From Dioszegia crocea (lineage: Eukaryota > Basidiomycota > Tremellomycetes > Tremellales > Bulleribasidiaceae), in NCBI GenBank assembly GCA_001600615.1, contig BCKK01000007.1, forward strand, positions 1,290,014 to 1,354,013: a stretch of DNA of 64,000 nt, in the 5' to 3' direction. A program made the position numbers and the translations under genes. Below are positions 11,005 to 22,531 of the stretch, one piece after another; positions within the stretch are counted from its first letter, which is position 1, and each line of letters begins with the position of its first letter. The notes under the pieces were generated by a model. The model was not told where the DNA came from and did not search any database. It worked only from the letters and a program-made list of their open reading frames with translations.

Positions 11005-11013
11005 CCAGCAAGT

Positions 11014-11023
11014 GTTATATATA
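11014..11023 (-). promoter_or_regulatory. TATA box near the GPX start codon
   Basis: TATATATAAC-type element, read on the minus strand, only about 10 bp upstream of the first ATG (11004). A transcript initiated 30 or more bases downstream would miss that ATG and use the internal Met at 10851. Confidence 0.5.
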
Positions 11024-11605
11024 ATCTGTAAAGACGGGGATAGGTAGATACGGATATGGATATAGAAGGCGACACAAAAAGCACCGGAGCCTCGGAGGAC
11101 GGGGAGGGTGAGGGAATATCGCCGCGGCCATAGGCGTGCCCGTTATCGCACCGGTGATTGACAGCTGCCCCCAGCTTCAAATGCCTCGGCCTCCCTGCCG
11201 TCGCATCGCAGCAGGTGCCATGGGCTTCTCAGTGGGTCAGGACTTTACTGGAATCGCCGTCATCATATCCACGAAGCAGTCCAAAATAAGAGGCCGACGG
11301 CCATCGAATCGTTCCGCCCAAATCGGAACCGGGCGCCGGGTCTAATCTTATCGTCATCCGCTCTATCGCCATCCTGTACCTGTTTCAGATATGGACACTG
11401 CACATGGGTGAACACTGAACGGCATATGCGACGGTGTCTGCGGCAACCCTACGCGGAATGGGCAAAGGGTTTGGCCAAGACTGACTCGAGCTTGACGCTT
11501 GACGTCAAGCATCGCAGCTGGCTCGATACTTGCTCAAGAATTGCCACAGCTCAAGAAGTACATCCGGTCCGTTAACAGCAGCGCGCAGATAACTATACCC
11601 AACCT
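11024..11605. other. GPX upstream region and DBP3 3' flank
   Basis: No gene was supported in this stretch between the GPX promoter and the DBP3 stop. Both neighbours are on the minus strand. Confidence 0.45.
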
Positions 11606-13484
11606 TTAATCGAATGTAATCTTGGTGGGAGGGGGAGCATCCGCCGTGTCCTTGAACCAAGCGCCGTATGACCCATGTTCTAAAGTCAGCCCTGCCCAAA
11701 ACCTAAACTCACCCTTCTTCTTGATGGTACTGGGGAATCGATCCATCTCCTGAGGAATCTCCGCGCCGACATCCCTCAGCACGCGCATAAACTCGCCAGC
11801 AAGTGATCGCTCGTGGTTCTCGCCAGTGAAGAATGTGACTGCTTTGCCAGATTTCCCAGCTCGGCCTGTACGTCCACATCGGTGTACAAAGTCCTCTGTA
11901 ATGTTAGCGCCGTCTTCTAACCGCTGAAGATAACTCACCAGTAGTCAAGGGGAAAGTGACATTGATGACCAACCCCACATCTGGGATATCCAAACCCCTA
12001 GCCGCAACATCTGTAGCCACCAAAACGTTGACATCTCCCCTCTTAAACTGATCGAGCGCTTTGAATCGCGCCTCTTGTCCCATATCCCCATGCAGCGCCC
12101 CGACCTTGTATCGGTTCCGACCAATAGTCTGTTCGAGACGCTGGGCCTCTTTCTTATAGAGCGCAAAGACGAGGATACGGGTGGGGGCAGTGGGGGTTGA
12201 GGGGTGAGCAGCCATGTGGGCGCGGAGGTGGTGTAGCATTCGGGGACTACTGTTAGTCTAGCCCATTCGTCAACTCACTCCTTCTCCCTGCCCGAATCAA
12301 GAACCTCGACAATTTGCTCGATTCGCTTATTCGCGCTGAGCTCGTCGCTGCCGACCGTAATCCGAACAGGGTTGTTGAGGAATGTCGAAGCGAGTCGACG
12401 GACGGATTCAGGCCATGTAGCTGAGACTGAGATTAGCGTAGACCATATCTAAACCTACACATGACGGTCTGTCTGCCTTTGGCATCGGTATGGGCGATGA
12501 TTCGTCGGATATCATTCTCGAATCCCTGATCCAGCATTCGGTCCGCTTCGTCCAAAACAAGATATTTAACCCTAACATCAGCCCAGTCATCAACCTGACT
12601 CACGTTGAAAGATCCATATCTCCCGAATCCGCCAAATCCAAAACTCGACCCGGTGTCCCCACCACAATCCTAGTCTCCGCCTTGGACAAAGAAGCCAACT
12701 GCGCATCCTTGCCTACACCACCGTACAAACACACGCTCTCAATACCCAACGCCTTGCCCAGCTCACTAAGCGTCTCGTGACTCTGCAAAGCCAACTCCCT
12801 AGTCGGTGCCAGAACCAACAGCTGAATCACACCCATCGCGCCCTTCCCCTTCTTCTTCTTTCCCCCTCCCGATGCCGAGGGAAGGGTGGACAAGAACTGA
12901 AGGCCCGGGACCCCGAAACCGAGGGTTTTACCCGATCCAGTCTCGGCAACACCGACGACATCTCTTCCAGCGAGAAGAGGGGGCCAGGCGCAGGCTTGAA
13001 TAGGCGTTGGCGCGGGGAAACGGGAGAGGAATTTGAGAATCGAAGCGGAGACGGGTAAGACGGGAATGCTGAGGATTGGAGGGAAGAGGGACGGGGTGAG
13101 GGTAATGCCCTGAGCGGTAAGGTAGTCGTTGTGCTCTGTGGTGAATGTCGTATGGATGGCGCTGGCGACAGTGGCGGTGGGTGCAGTATCAACAGCCTTA
13201 TCCTTCTTGGACTTCTTCTTGGGCTGCTCGGCACTGACGACGGGCTCAGGCTCGGCGACGCTGCCCTCTGTAGCTCGCTTCCGCTTCTTCTCCTCCTTCC
13301 GCTTCTTCTTCTCCTCCTTGCTCAAAGTCTCATCTTTGCTTTCGGCAGGAGCAGCGGTCGAAGGGCCAGCAATTGAAGCTTCGGCGGCAGCGGCCTTTTT
13401 CGCCTTTTTCGCCTCCTTCTTTTGCCTCTTCTCCTCTTTCGACAGAGCTGCCTCGGGGGTGCTGGATGTTGCGTCGATGGACAT
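11606..13484 (-). CDS. DBP3: ATP-dependent DEAD-box RNA helicase DBP3
   Basis: Six exons (13484-12604, 12571-12459, 12426-12279, 12249-11939, 11895-11713, 11679-11606) encode 569 residues. The N-terminus (1-100) is the Lys/Glu-rich tail with [15 protein letters not shown] that marks DBP3. The core has all motifs: PTPIQ near 160, Walker A AETGSGKT (180-187), [17 protein letters not shown] in [13 protein letters not shown], then the second RecA domain with [11 protein letters not shown] and [16 protein letters not shown]3 acts in the nucleolus on pre-rRNA during 60S ribosome assembly. Introns are 32, 32, 29, 43 and 33 nt. The last one has no stop and keeps the frame, so its retention would insert 11 residues near the C-terminus. 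Confidence 0.94.
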
Positions 13485-13799
13485 TGTGGTATATGCTTAA
13501 GATGATAGATGCAAGCATCACTGACTTTTCGCTTGGCCTGCAATTTTTCCGCGTTACGTTAGCATGCCGTTATGCGGCAGAGTGGCGCCGAGGTGGGTGG
13601 CAAATACTTCAGCCTCGCCTGAGCTTTCACTGCACAGTGCGTAGTCACTGAGCAGATCAATAGTCCAGCACTGAGACTGAGCAGCGTATGAATGCAGATG
13701 CAGATACATGATAACCATAGAAGTCTACAGGAGTTAATAAACCAATACGCAGGTCTTTCAATCCCCATCGCCACCAACCCGCCCGACAGTCGCCTCATC
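13485..13799. other. intergenic: DBP3 upstream region and 3' flank of the F-box-like gene
   Basis: No gene seen; this should contain the DBP3 promoter, without an obvious TATA box. Confidence 0.4.
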
Positions 13800-14791
13800 C
13801 TACGCCAGCGGTGGCCCATCCACCACTGCATCGTCGACAAGGAATTGATACACATATCCTAGCCTCTCCAATCGCTCTTTGATCCCGGAAGTGACTTGCC
13901 TCAATGCCGTGACTACAGCCGCGTTCTTCGGCTCTCGAGTCGTACTGATGGTGATCTCGCGCATGTGGATTGGATTTGTTCGGTATGGGCCTCTTGCGTG
14001 CTCCAACCCATCACCGAAAGAGGACAGAAGGTCGGAGTCGACGACTCCGGTCGGCGAAGCTGACACGTTCCATCGAAGAGACGATGGCGCATCCGACCAA
14101 TACATGAACTCTTTGAAAGCAGGCATGTGATCGGATGTGCTGTGCCAAATGGTGGCTGAAGGCATGCCACTAGGTAGACCATTCTGCCCAGAGTCTTGCA
14201 GGGCGAAGTGTAGCGTTGGGATATGGGTTGATGATCCCTGATGGCCCCGTTCAGCCAGGGATTCATGACAGCTGTGCATTGTGCCCCTGCCGATTCCACC
14301 CAACTGGCCACCGAGTCTTTTGAGTGCAAGTGGCGGTCATGGAGGACGATATGGCGTGTACTTGGACATTCGACCGCTGCGACCGAGCAGGCTTTCTGCA
14401 TTGCTGTGCGCCATCCTTTGAACCGTATGTCGAACTCGCTCCGTGATTCGTCCCCATATTGCGGATGGAGGTCGGTGATTATCAAGTCAGTCGTTTCAGA
14501 TGGAACCCTAGTCGAATGACCGGGGCCGAGTTTGTCATCAGAGAGTGTAAAGGTGACGTCGACAGGATTGACGTTGCGATAGATTCTCTGTTGCATCAGT
14601 GTTAGTAAGCCATGCCAAAGCCTCGCCTCGAAGTCCAGAATGGCGACTCTCACCCTGCTAGTTCGTCGGAAAGCTGCTCGCGCCCTTTTGCCCACCGGTG
14701 TGTCATCCATATGTCCGCCAATGTCCGCCACGAGCTCATTCGGCAGCTTGTCCATGTAGGGGGTAGTGTCTTCGTTTTCGATGGATTCCAT
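13800..14791 (-). CDS. F-box-like hypothetical protein, paralogue 1
   Basis: Tentative three-exon model (14791-14654, 14587-14300, 14237-13800) of 287 residues. The N-terminal LPNELVADIGGHMDD resembles the first half of an F-box. Intron 1 (66 nt, ends TTACTAACACTGATGCAACAG) is strong and phase-neutral. The second junction is weak: a 62-nt intron with donor GTGGAA is needed to move into the frame of the C-terminal half. That half aligns clearly with paralogue 2: PSATIWHSTSDHMPAF against PAKLIIHSSSDNVPGF, HMREITIST against YTRNITISI, and LGYVYQFLVDDAVVDG against DGYVFSVVVGGKVAYEG. If the weak intron is not used, the gene has a frameshift. Function unknown beyond possible substrate recognition in an SCF ligase. 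Confidence 0.5.
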
Positions 14792-15227
14792 TGTGTTTGG
14801 AGCTTGCTGAGAGGTAACAGTGAGAGACTGATGTATTGTATGAAGATAAGAGAAGGTGATAGTTGACGAAGTACAGTTGAAGATAAGAAAGTGAAGATCG
14901 GTAGACTGAGGGATCGACCAGCAGCGTTAGGACACTCAGGACAGGCTGTCGTTTCCATTCATGCCCGATATCAGATATTTGGAACACGTAACAGGTGGGT
15001 TGTACTCCTTTGTGTGTGCATCACGCCACCCGGCCAAAGTTGCTATAGGAAGCCCAATTTGCCACCCGTGGCATATGCGATCTTCCAACTGCTGCCGCTT
15101 CAAGTCTCGGGGAAGATTTGAAGGTGAGTCTACTGGCTGCTTCGGGAAGATCGGGAAAAGGTCGTTAGGCCTGGTGTCGAAATGAAACAAAGCCAAATAG
15201 ATACATCATCACAGTCCAGACTAGTCA
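14792..15227. other. intergenic between the two F-box-like paralogues
   Basis: No gene supported. It contains the upstream region of paralogue 1 and the 3' flank of paralogue 2. Confidence 0.4.
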
Positions 15228-16186
15228 CTAGTCAAGAACTCGCAGCTTGCCCCCCTCGTAAGCCACCTTGCCACCCACCACCACACTGAAGACATAGCCA
15301 TCAGCAGACAATCGGCGATGAATGTCAGGAGCCATACTCAACGTCTCCTCCACCAATGCCGTATCCTGCTCTTCACCGCTGATACTGATGGTGATGTTCC
15401 TGGTGTAATCATGACCCGCCCTTCCGATATTTCTGCCGAAATTCTGCAACCCCTGAGTGTTGATTGAACCGTCATCAGACGTGAAGGCCTCCCAGCAAAG
15501 CGACGAGTTGCATTCGGGCCACTCGGTGGGGTTGAATCCGGGCACATTGTCACTGCTGCTGTGAATGATGAGTTTTGCAGGTACGCCGTCTGGGACTGTG
15601 CAGGCATTGGTGCTGATCCAGTGATATTCGACCTGATGGGCAAGGGTGCGGTCGAGGTCCAACAAGTACACTTGCGAAAATGGGTCGTGAAGCGGGGTGT
15701 GTGAAGCTGTCCTTTTGCCGCTTGTGTCATCATCAGTGATGGCGACATATCGTAGTGAAGCCAGGTGCTCTCGGAAGCCTTGGGTGTATCGCGCGGAAGT
15801 GCACAGCTGGTGCAGACCCTCTCGTCGTGCGATGATCACCTCCTCCAGGCTCCGGCTGTCGTCTGCGCGGCTCTTGGGGACAAGCAGCGTCAGTGTGTCG
15901 TCAGGAATAGCAAGGAACACGTCAATAACAGGGCACGAAATGGCAACGGCCTGCTGAGACCGATTGATGTCGTTGACGGTATGGTAGAGAAGCTAGAAGA
16001 TCAGCTTCAGATCTTTAACTCGGACACACTCCAGGAGCTTACTTGGCTGCCCGACCTAAATACCTTCTGCCCTGTCGTCTTGGGGATAGGGATGTCGTGC
16101 GGGACAGCATTTCTTCCTGGATCAACGCCTAAAGCGTTGTAGATCTGGCTCAAGATCTCGTAGGGCAACTTGGATAGAGACGACAT
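15228..16186 (-). CDS. F-box-like hypothetical protein, paralogue 2
   Basis: Two exons (16186-16043 and 15992-15228; 50-nt intron with GTAAGC donor and a GCTGAT branch) encode 302 residues. The start MSSLSKLPYEILSQIYNALG is F-box-like. The middle contains an alternating alpha/beta region without a recognised domain, and the C-terminal 100 residues are the part most similar to paralogue 1. Both genes sit head to tail on the minus strand, so they arose by tandem duplication, although the sequences have drifted far. Fungal genomes contain many such F-box genes that evolve quickly; the ligase link is an inference from the N-terminus only. Confidence 0.65.
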
Positions 16187-16992
16187 GGTATATGGTGGAA
16201 GTGTCTGGGGATTGCAGGTCGATGTGGGAAGTAGAGAGGCAAAAGAAATGATAAGGTCGATGGTGGGAAATGGGTATTGAATAAAGTGCATCGGAGTGGG
16301 AGAAGCAAGAATGGGCCTGTCGGACTTCTGATAAGGCTTGTAGAACCTTGGCAAGTAGTGAACTCCGCCATAAGTCGCACGACCGATGATTCTATACGCA
16401 GACCTTCCCTCTGCGCGATCATGACAGTCCTTTCATGTTCAGTCTCAGCACGGTATCTCGCGCCCTTTTACTCCGAGACTCTTATCGTCAAGGGCATAAC
16501 GCTCCAGCAGGTATACACTCAAGGTGAGCCCACGACCACCTTTCGATACAGTCATGAGGAGGTCTGACCGGAGTTACGACCCGAAAATTCTCGAAAGCCA
16601 GGCGAGCGAGCAACGATTCCCAATGCCTCCTGCAGTACTTCGCAGCTCGATGCTCCTTTGATCTCACGTCCTTTGGACTGGAGACATGGGTGGCGAGCGA
16701 GAGGCCTAGCTGCCACAATGCAACGCGTGCGTAGCGGAGATACAGGCCGATGTCCGCCCCTCCTTTGGGTGGAGTTCGGCCTCGGCCATCGGCCCCGCTG
16801 AGTGTTGTATTTTCGGCGGCGGTCATCCTCTATCCATCGTCACACAACCATCCCATCTACACTTTATCTATATATCTACCTACACACCCTCCCCTTCCCT
16901 ACCCCACTGCACAGACTGACCAGAGTCTACTCACACCCCTGCCCAAGATCGCCTCTCTAACAACCACCACATCGCGCACGCGCCTTTTCAAA
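16187..16992. promoter_or_regulatory. divergent promoter region between F-box-like paralogue 2 and the CLD1-like gene
   Basis: No gene was accepted here. The right third is a pyrimidine-rich leader with a TATATAT-like element near 16868, which fits the start of the lipase transcript. Confidence 0.45.
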
Positions 16993-18894
16993 ATGGTCAC
17001 TACCACCACCCCATCCCCTTCTTCCCTACCTACCACTCGCTCATCGTCCCCGTTGCCCACTGCTCGATTCTCCACTCCTCCACCTCCACCACCCGCAGGT
17101 GCTGTCCCTACCGATTTCCGCTCATCTCTCTCGGCATGGTGGAACAATACTTCATACAAAGAAGCACGGATCGCCGAAGAACGCCTACTCCGCCGGATGG
17201 CTCACTTCCAACCGCCCCCTCCTCCCGAAGTTGAGAAGGGATGGTTTGGACGAGGCACAACGAAGCCGGCTGCTCCTACCGCAGCGGAAATCAGCGTAGA
17301 TGCGGCTTACGATGCCGTTCATCACGAGCCGCCTTCGTCACCTGCTGAAGTGGCGACTGCCAACTCTCGTCAAGGCGAGGAGGTGTCCAAGCCTATCCCC
17401 ATCGAGGGAACTAAACTTGTTGCGACACTACGAAACGTCTTCATTTCTTCCCCAAATCCTCTTGCCGCACCCCACCACCCGGCCGATCCGATCGTGCATG
17501 AATCAGGATCACCCCCTGCCTCCGCCGCGTCATCGCAGACTTCTCTGGGCGAAAAGGTCAAGGTAAAGTCGCATGGGCGGCGCAAAGCGGGCAAGATGGA
17601 GGATTACATCAACACGCTGGAGATTAGCAGACCGGAAGATCGGGGTCAAAAGGAGGCTGTTGTTGTTCTACATGGATACGCCGCTGCTATGGGGTGAGTT
17701 ACAAATATCCCGGGCCTGTTGGACGATCAACTCACATTCCAGCTTCTTCTTCCGAAACTGGGACGCAATCTCTCAACACTCAGCCGCAACCTCACGCCGG
17801 ACCTTCTTCCTCGACTGGCTCGGAATGGGCTTATCATCCCGACCCAACCCTTCTTTGCTTTCATCACCCTCCAACACGCCCATCCCAGCCCGTGTCGCCC
17901 GCGCAGAACACTTCTTCCTATCATCCCTGGAATCATGGCGTGAAGCCGCAGGTATCGAGCGGATGGTCCTTGTCGGTCACTCCCTGGGCGGATATCTCGC
18001 TTCGGCATATGCCGTCCGGTATCCTCATCGGGTATCGGGTTTGATCCTCGTCAGCCCTGCGGGCATCCCACACGGCAAGGAGTATACGCGGTATGAGACT
18101 ACGGCGGAATTGGAGGTCAAGAGGGCTAGATCTGGTGGGGCCAAGAAGGTGGATGAGGATACCGTCCAGGGTGGGAATTTGGATGAGGCGGTGAATGCTG
18201 CAGAGCAAGAATTGGGAGTTGGAGAAGGTGAAGGTGGATCGGCAGCAGCCAAGGGTGAAGCAAAGGAATGGGAGAAGAATCAGACACTACTTCGGAAGAA
18301 CATGATGAAGTGTGAGTTGGACTCCGTGAGGCTTGAGTATAGCTGATGGATTAGTCTTCGTTTGGGGCTGGGAGAAGGGTCTTTCACCATTTACATTCCT
18401 CCGTACGATGGGACCCTTCGGACCGATGTTCGCAGGCCGATATTCTCTACGGAGATTCGCAGCTCAATCGGACGAAGACGTCCGGGATTTACACGGGTAC
18501 ATCTACAACACGTCCGTCCTGAAGGGTTCGGGAGAGTTCTGCATTTCGCATATCCTGGCGCCGGGAGCCTATGCGAGGATTCCAATTGTCGATCGGATAG
18601 GCGCTTTGAAGGTTCCTGTGACATTCATGTGTAAGTCTCATTCGGTAATTTGGTCAAGCGGGGGAAATGCTAGCGGATAGCCCAGAGAACAAAGCTGACT
18701 CTTCAGATGGCGATAATGATTGGATGGACGTAGAAGGCGGACATGCCTCAGCTGTCGAATTGAAGAAGGCGGGCAATGACAAGTGTGCAGTACACGTCGT
18801 CAAGAATGCAGGCCACCACGTCTATCTCGATAACCCCGAGGATACAAATCGGATCATTGGCGAGGCGATCCGGGCGATTCCAAAGTCTGTTTGA
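16993..18894 (+). CDS. alpha/beta-hydrolase of the ABHD4/5-CLD1 group, probable phospholipase or acyltransferase
   Basis: Four exons (16993-17693, 17743-18311, 18355-18630, 18707-18894) encode 577 residues. The N-terminal 200 residues are Pro/Ser/Thr-rich and disordered. The hydrolase domain begins with AVVVLHGYAAAMGFFFRNWD and FFLDWLGMGLSSRP. The nucleophile elbow GHSLGGY has its Ser at residue 314. Next come a long charged insertion, FVWGWEKGLSPFTFLRTMGP, the acid loop YGDNDWMD and the catalytic His in GHHVYLDNPEDTN. Yeast relatives (CLD1, ECM18, ICT1) and human CGI-58 act on cardiolipin or lysophosphatidic acid at mitochondria or lipid droplets. The exact substrate cannot be told from sequence. 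The charged insertion (about residues 340-410) is larger than usual. Confidence 0.85.
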
Positions 18895-19067
18895 GCAGTG
18901 TAAATGTGTATATTCTCTCGTTGTAGCGCCGTATTGATCCAGTATTGGTATATAATAGACATGATGATAGATGCAGAGATACGACCTAGATACGCCGAGA
19001 CAAGATATCGAACCTAGATATGACAAATCCAACAGATACAATTGTCCAAGTCAACCCCCACCCCCGC

Positions 19068-21753
19068 TCACACCTGATGCTGGTACAGACACTGAAACTG
19101 GACATCTCCCTTCCCCAAACCCAACTCCACGTTCTCAACACCTACAAACCCCTGCATCCCCATCTGTACCCCCTTCACACTTTCCCCCGAACTCCTTCCG
19201 CTCTTGGTGGGCGTAATCGGCATAGCGCCATCCTCAACTGACGCCTCAGTCAAAGAGGAAGATAATCCACTTCCGACCGAATCTACACTCCCCTTCCTCT
19301 CTCCACAAGCCTCAACAGGATATAAATCCACCCTGGTCCCTTCCGAACTTTCCATACTATCCGGCGTATCCATTCCCACCCATCCCCATTCCTCCCCTCT
19401 CGTCCATCCTGGCGCATCATCAAAGCTTGGTAAATCCTCTTCATCCGATCCTGACGCTAATGCCCGCGCATACCGCGCTGGAGTCGTTGTCGATTTGTAT
19501 TTCCGGATAAAGGCTTCGCGCCGGGTATGATAGCGCTTCGATCGGATCGGGTGGAATGAGTCCAGTAGCATTTGGGAGAGTTCTTCGGTGCGATAGTGGA
19601 CGAGAGGGGGAAGGGTGCGATTGGCAGAGGTGTAGAATTGGGATTTGCAAGTGGCGATGCTGGCAAGTGTGGGAATGTCTGAGGTGGAATGGGAACGTGC
19701 CCAAGGGGCGCATTGGAGAGGAGTTGAGAGGGATCCAAGGGTGATGGCTTGAGAGTCGCCGAGGAGATTACGAATCTGCTCCATCATTGCCGATTCGATG
19801 TGTCCGGGGGAGGAGTCATATGATCCCACTTCAACATCGATAAGGCCCTTCAGGCGTGCCTCAGTCGTGGATATAGGCGTCATATCTCTCAATAGATGAG
19901 CAGCGGCCATAGGTCCGCATCGTTGCGCATAGGAGTATCTGGAAAGTCAGCACTATCCCCACTTTCGGTAGATTGACATACGAGTGGAATTCCGAACCAT
20001 GCAGGCCCATAGCTCTATACGCAGGATTCAACACCACCTCTCTAGCTCCAATGACAATATCGCACGCTGCGGCCAGAGCTACTCCGCCCGCCGCTGCATT
20101 ACCGCGCAGACACGCCATGGTTACTATCCCACGCTCGACCAAGGGTTTCTGAGATTCAAATATGGCCGATCGCTCGGGGTGCGTGTCGTCAAGGAGGAAC
20201 TCGACGATATCGTCTATAGCGTTGATGTTTGCCCATGTCTCGTCGGCCGGGGATGAGGCCGCTTCGATTGTGTTGAGAGCGATCCCGTTCGAGAAGTAGG
20301 TACCGCCCATGAGCGCTATGAGGCGGATGGGGAGAGATGATGAAGAGGGATCTGCAGCCCATTGAAGAGCACGAAGAAGGAGCTGACAATTTGATGTAGT
20401 GAATGCGCCATTACTACGGGTTAGCGAAGCAAGTTCGGACAGTAAGATACTTACTAGAAGTTCCAATAGACCAACCGAGCAACTCCACCTTCCTCCTCCA
20501 CAGTCTTGACGTAGACAGCCTGCCATTCGCCCCGCCTATACCCAAACCCTTCCTGCTTCCATTCTTGAACACCCTCCAACGCCGCCCCATGCCCGCTCTT
20601 CAGGATAGCATCTACCATCGGCACCTTTGGATCTAGGGGGTCTTTCAGACTCTTCTTGGGTAAACGCCCATGCGTAATCCAGACTCCAGCCCCGCCCCCA
20701 AACCTCTGCTCAGTCTTGACAAACACCGCTCCGTCCCTCTTTGCCAGAATCGTCCCATTGGGCACAACCGCCAAACTCCCCCATTTCTCATATAACTCCA
20801 CCGGCACCGTCGCGGGATCCTCATGTACACACGCGCCATACGCAAAGAGAGCAGTTCTCGAGTCGGTCGTCAATGGTGGAAGTTGTCCTCCGGGCTGAGA
20901 ATCCCCAGCTGAAATGATCCGATGGACGTCCCTGGCCGTATGATACGCCCAGACCGGCCGACGAGATTTGCTCTGAAGGAGATGTCGATCGTGTACCCGT
21001 CCACCGAGGAAGGGCTTATTGGCTGTAATGCTGTTGATTCCCCATTCCGCCCGAGGCGTCGCTTTGACGTATGTCGACCGATCTCCATTCCCTACTCGCT
21101 CATACACCCTGAATAGCGCCGTAACGAGGGATAGCATAGCCCCTTGGCTGTGTAGCCCTTGGTATAATTGTGCCTTGGTGAGAGTGCCAATTGGGGGTAA
21201 AGGGTATTGCTCCCATGCCCAGACTGCACCGCCGTCCAACTCTTCATTCGCCTGGAAACAGATTGTTCCCCAGTGAGAGCGTTGAATGGGGTTGAGGGAG
21301 TATTGGGGGGATTCGAGGTGGGATAAGGTATCGGTTGAGGAAGGGGAAAGACCGGTGTCGCCCACAAGGACCCAGTCGAGGGAGGATGGACCAGCATCGC
21401 CGGGTGGACCAGGATGGATCACAAGTGTCATCCACTGCTTCGTCAGCTCTAAAGCCGAATTGTAGACTCACCCTTGTAAAGACGCTATCGGGGATTCTGG
21501 CAGTTAAGAATGGGCACAATATGACATCCGGGTCACACTTCTCCGCCGCAGCTACCATCCCTTCCGCCGAGCCTGCTATCTGAACGGCATAGTTCGTCAT
21601 GCCAAGATGATCAAAGTACGCAATGACCTTTTGGACAAACGAGTTGACCGAGGTGCAGAGGATGAGGATGCGCCATTCCTTGAGGCCGACGAGGTGTGCG
21701 GGAAGGGAAGGGAAAGGGCCAAGAGGCGCTGTCGGGTTGGACGGGAGGGACAT
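19068..21753 (-). CDS. HypX/HoxX-like two-domain protein (formyl-transferase-like plus enoyl-CoA-hydratase-like)
   Basis: Four exons (21753-21472, 21434-20455, 20413-19982, 19938-19068) encode 854 residues. The N-terminal domain starts RILILCTSVNSFVQK, has the block CDPDVILCPFLTARIPDSVF, then VIHPGPPGDAGPSSLDWVL (from about residue 99) and FQANEELDGGAVWAW, the formyl-tetrahydrofolate-binding fold. The second domain begins at about residue 415 (LVYWNFYNGAFTTSN). It carries LMGGTYFSNGIALNTIEAA, SPADETWANINAIDD, CLRGNAAAGGVALAAACDIV and LNPAYRAMGLHGSEFHSY, a crotonase fold. This order and these motifs are those of bacterial HypX/HoxX, which makes CO from formyl-tetrahydrofolate for NiFe-hydrogenase maturation. 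The last 130 residues are a fungal Ser/Gly/Asp-rich tail. Canonical introns rule out bacterial contamination. Its role in a fungus is unknown. Confidence 0.85.
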
Positions 21754-22531
21754 GGTGAAGATTGCGAGTCGAAGGGAGAGAACAAGCTTTAGCGAAGGTA
21801 AGGGAATGAGTTTGCTGACGAAAGGCTCGAGCAGGATGTTATAAGGCGGTAGGCTGTACCGTGTTGATAGTGTCGCTAAATGTATACAGGCGAATCTGCG
21901 AGATGAACACTTGTTGCCGCCCGGTCGCGATGTAAATCTAAAGACGAGCCCCTATTTAAGGCTTGATTGATTAAATGCGCAAGGTGTGGCGAGTGGCAGC
22001 GTCGGGATGATCAATCATGTCTCGGAGTCATTACACAGGTTTGTTTATAGAGGAGGATCTGGGTCCGAATGTGAATGTGAGCTTACGGGGGGCTTTAACT
22101 TCTAGTGCGAGTGGAGCGTGCCTGGGCCTGACAAAATTAGGGTGAGCCTCCGAAGGTCGTTTTTCCGAGAATACGGTAATAAGTGTAACCATTTGAAGTC
22201 TGTGATCTCATGTTTGGGAAGGGAGGGGCCCAGAGATGGGCTGTGCTGGGCATTCATGTTTCTGAATGGGGAAGTGGGAGGGATGTTGACATTCTGGGCG
22301 GTTTTGAATGGCTGAGCTTGTCACGCCGTCACGCTATTGATCATTGGGCGAAAACCTCTCAAAGGGGCAATTTGGCGTGTTTCATCTAAGTTATAGGAGG
22401 CTCTGCGCTGAAGCAGCCACTGCCCAAGTGTTGACCTCCCCGCTAAGATGTACAGATAGTCCCATCCAGATTTACTCGGTCTAATACTGATATACAGTGA
22501 GACATTCGTAGACGGGTAAGTCTGGGTAAAA
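21754..22531. other. intergenic region upstream of the HypX-like gene
   Basis: No gene supported. A possible TATA element (TTATAA) lies near 21839-21844, about 90 bp upstream of the HypX-like start. The remainder is unremarkable. Confidence 0.4.

Noticed and set aside
13129..13500. Plus-strand frame of 123 codons rich in Leu, Ser and Phe
   Set aside because: It is the complement of the Lys/Glu-rich N-terminus of DBP3, which explains its composition.
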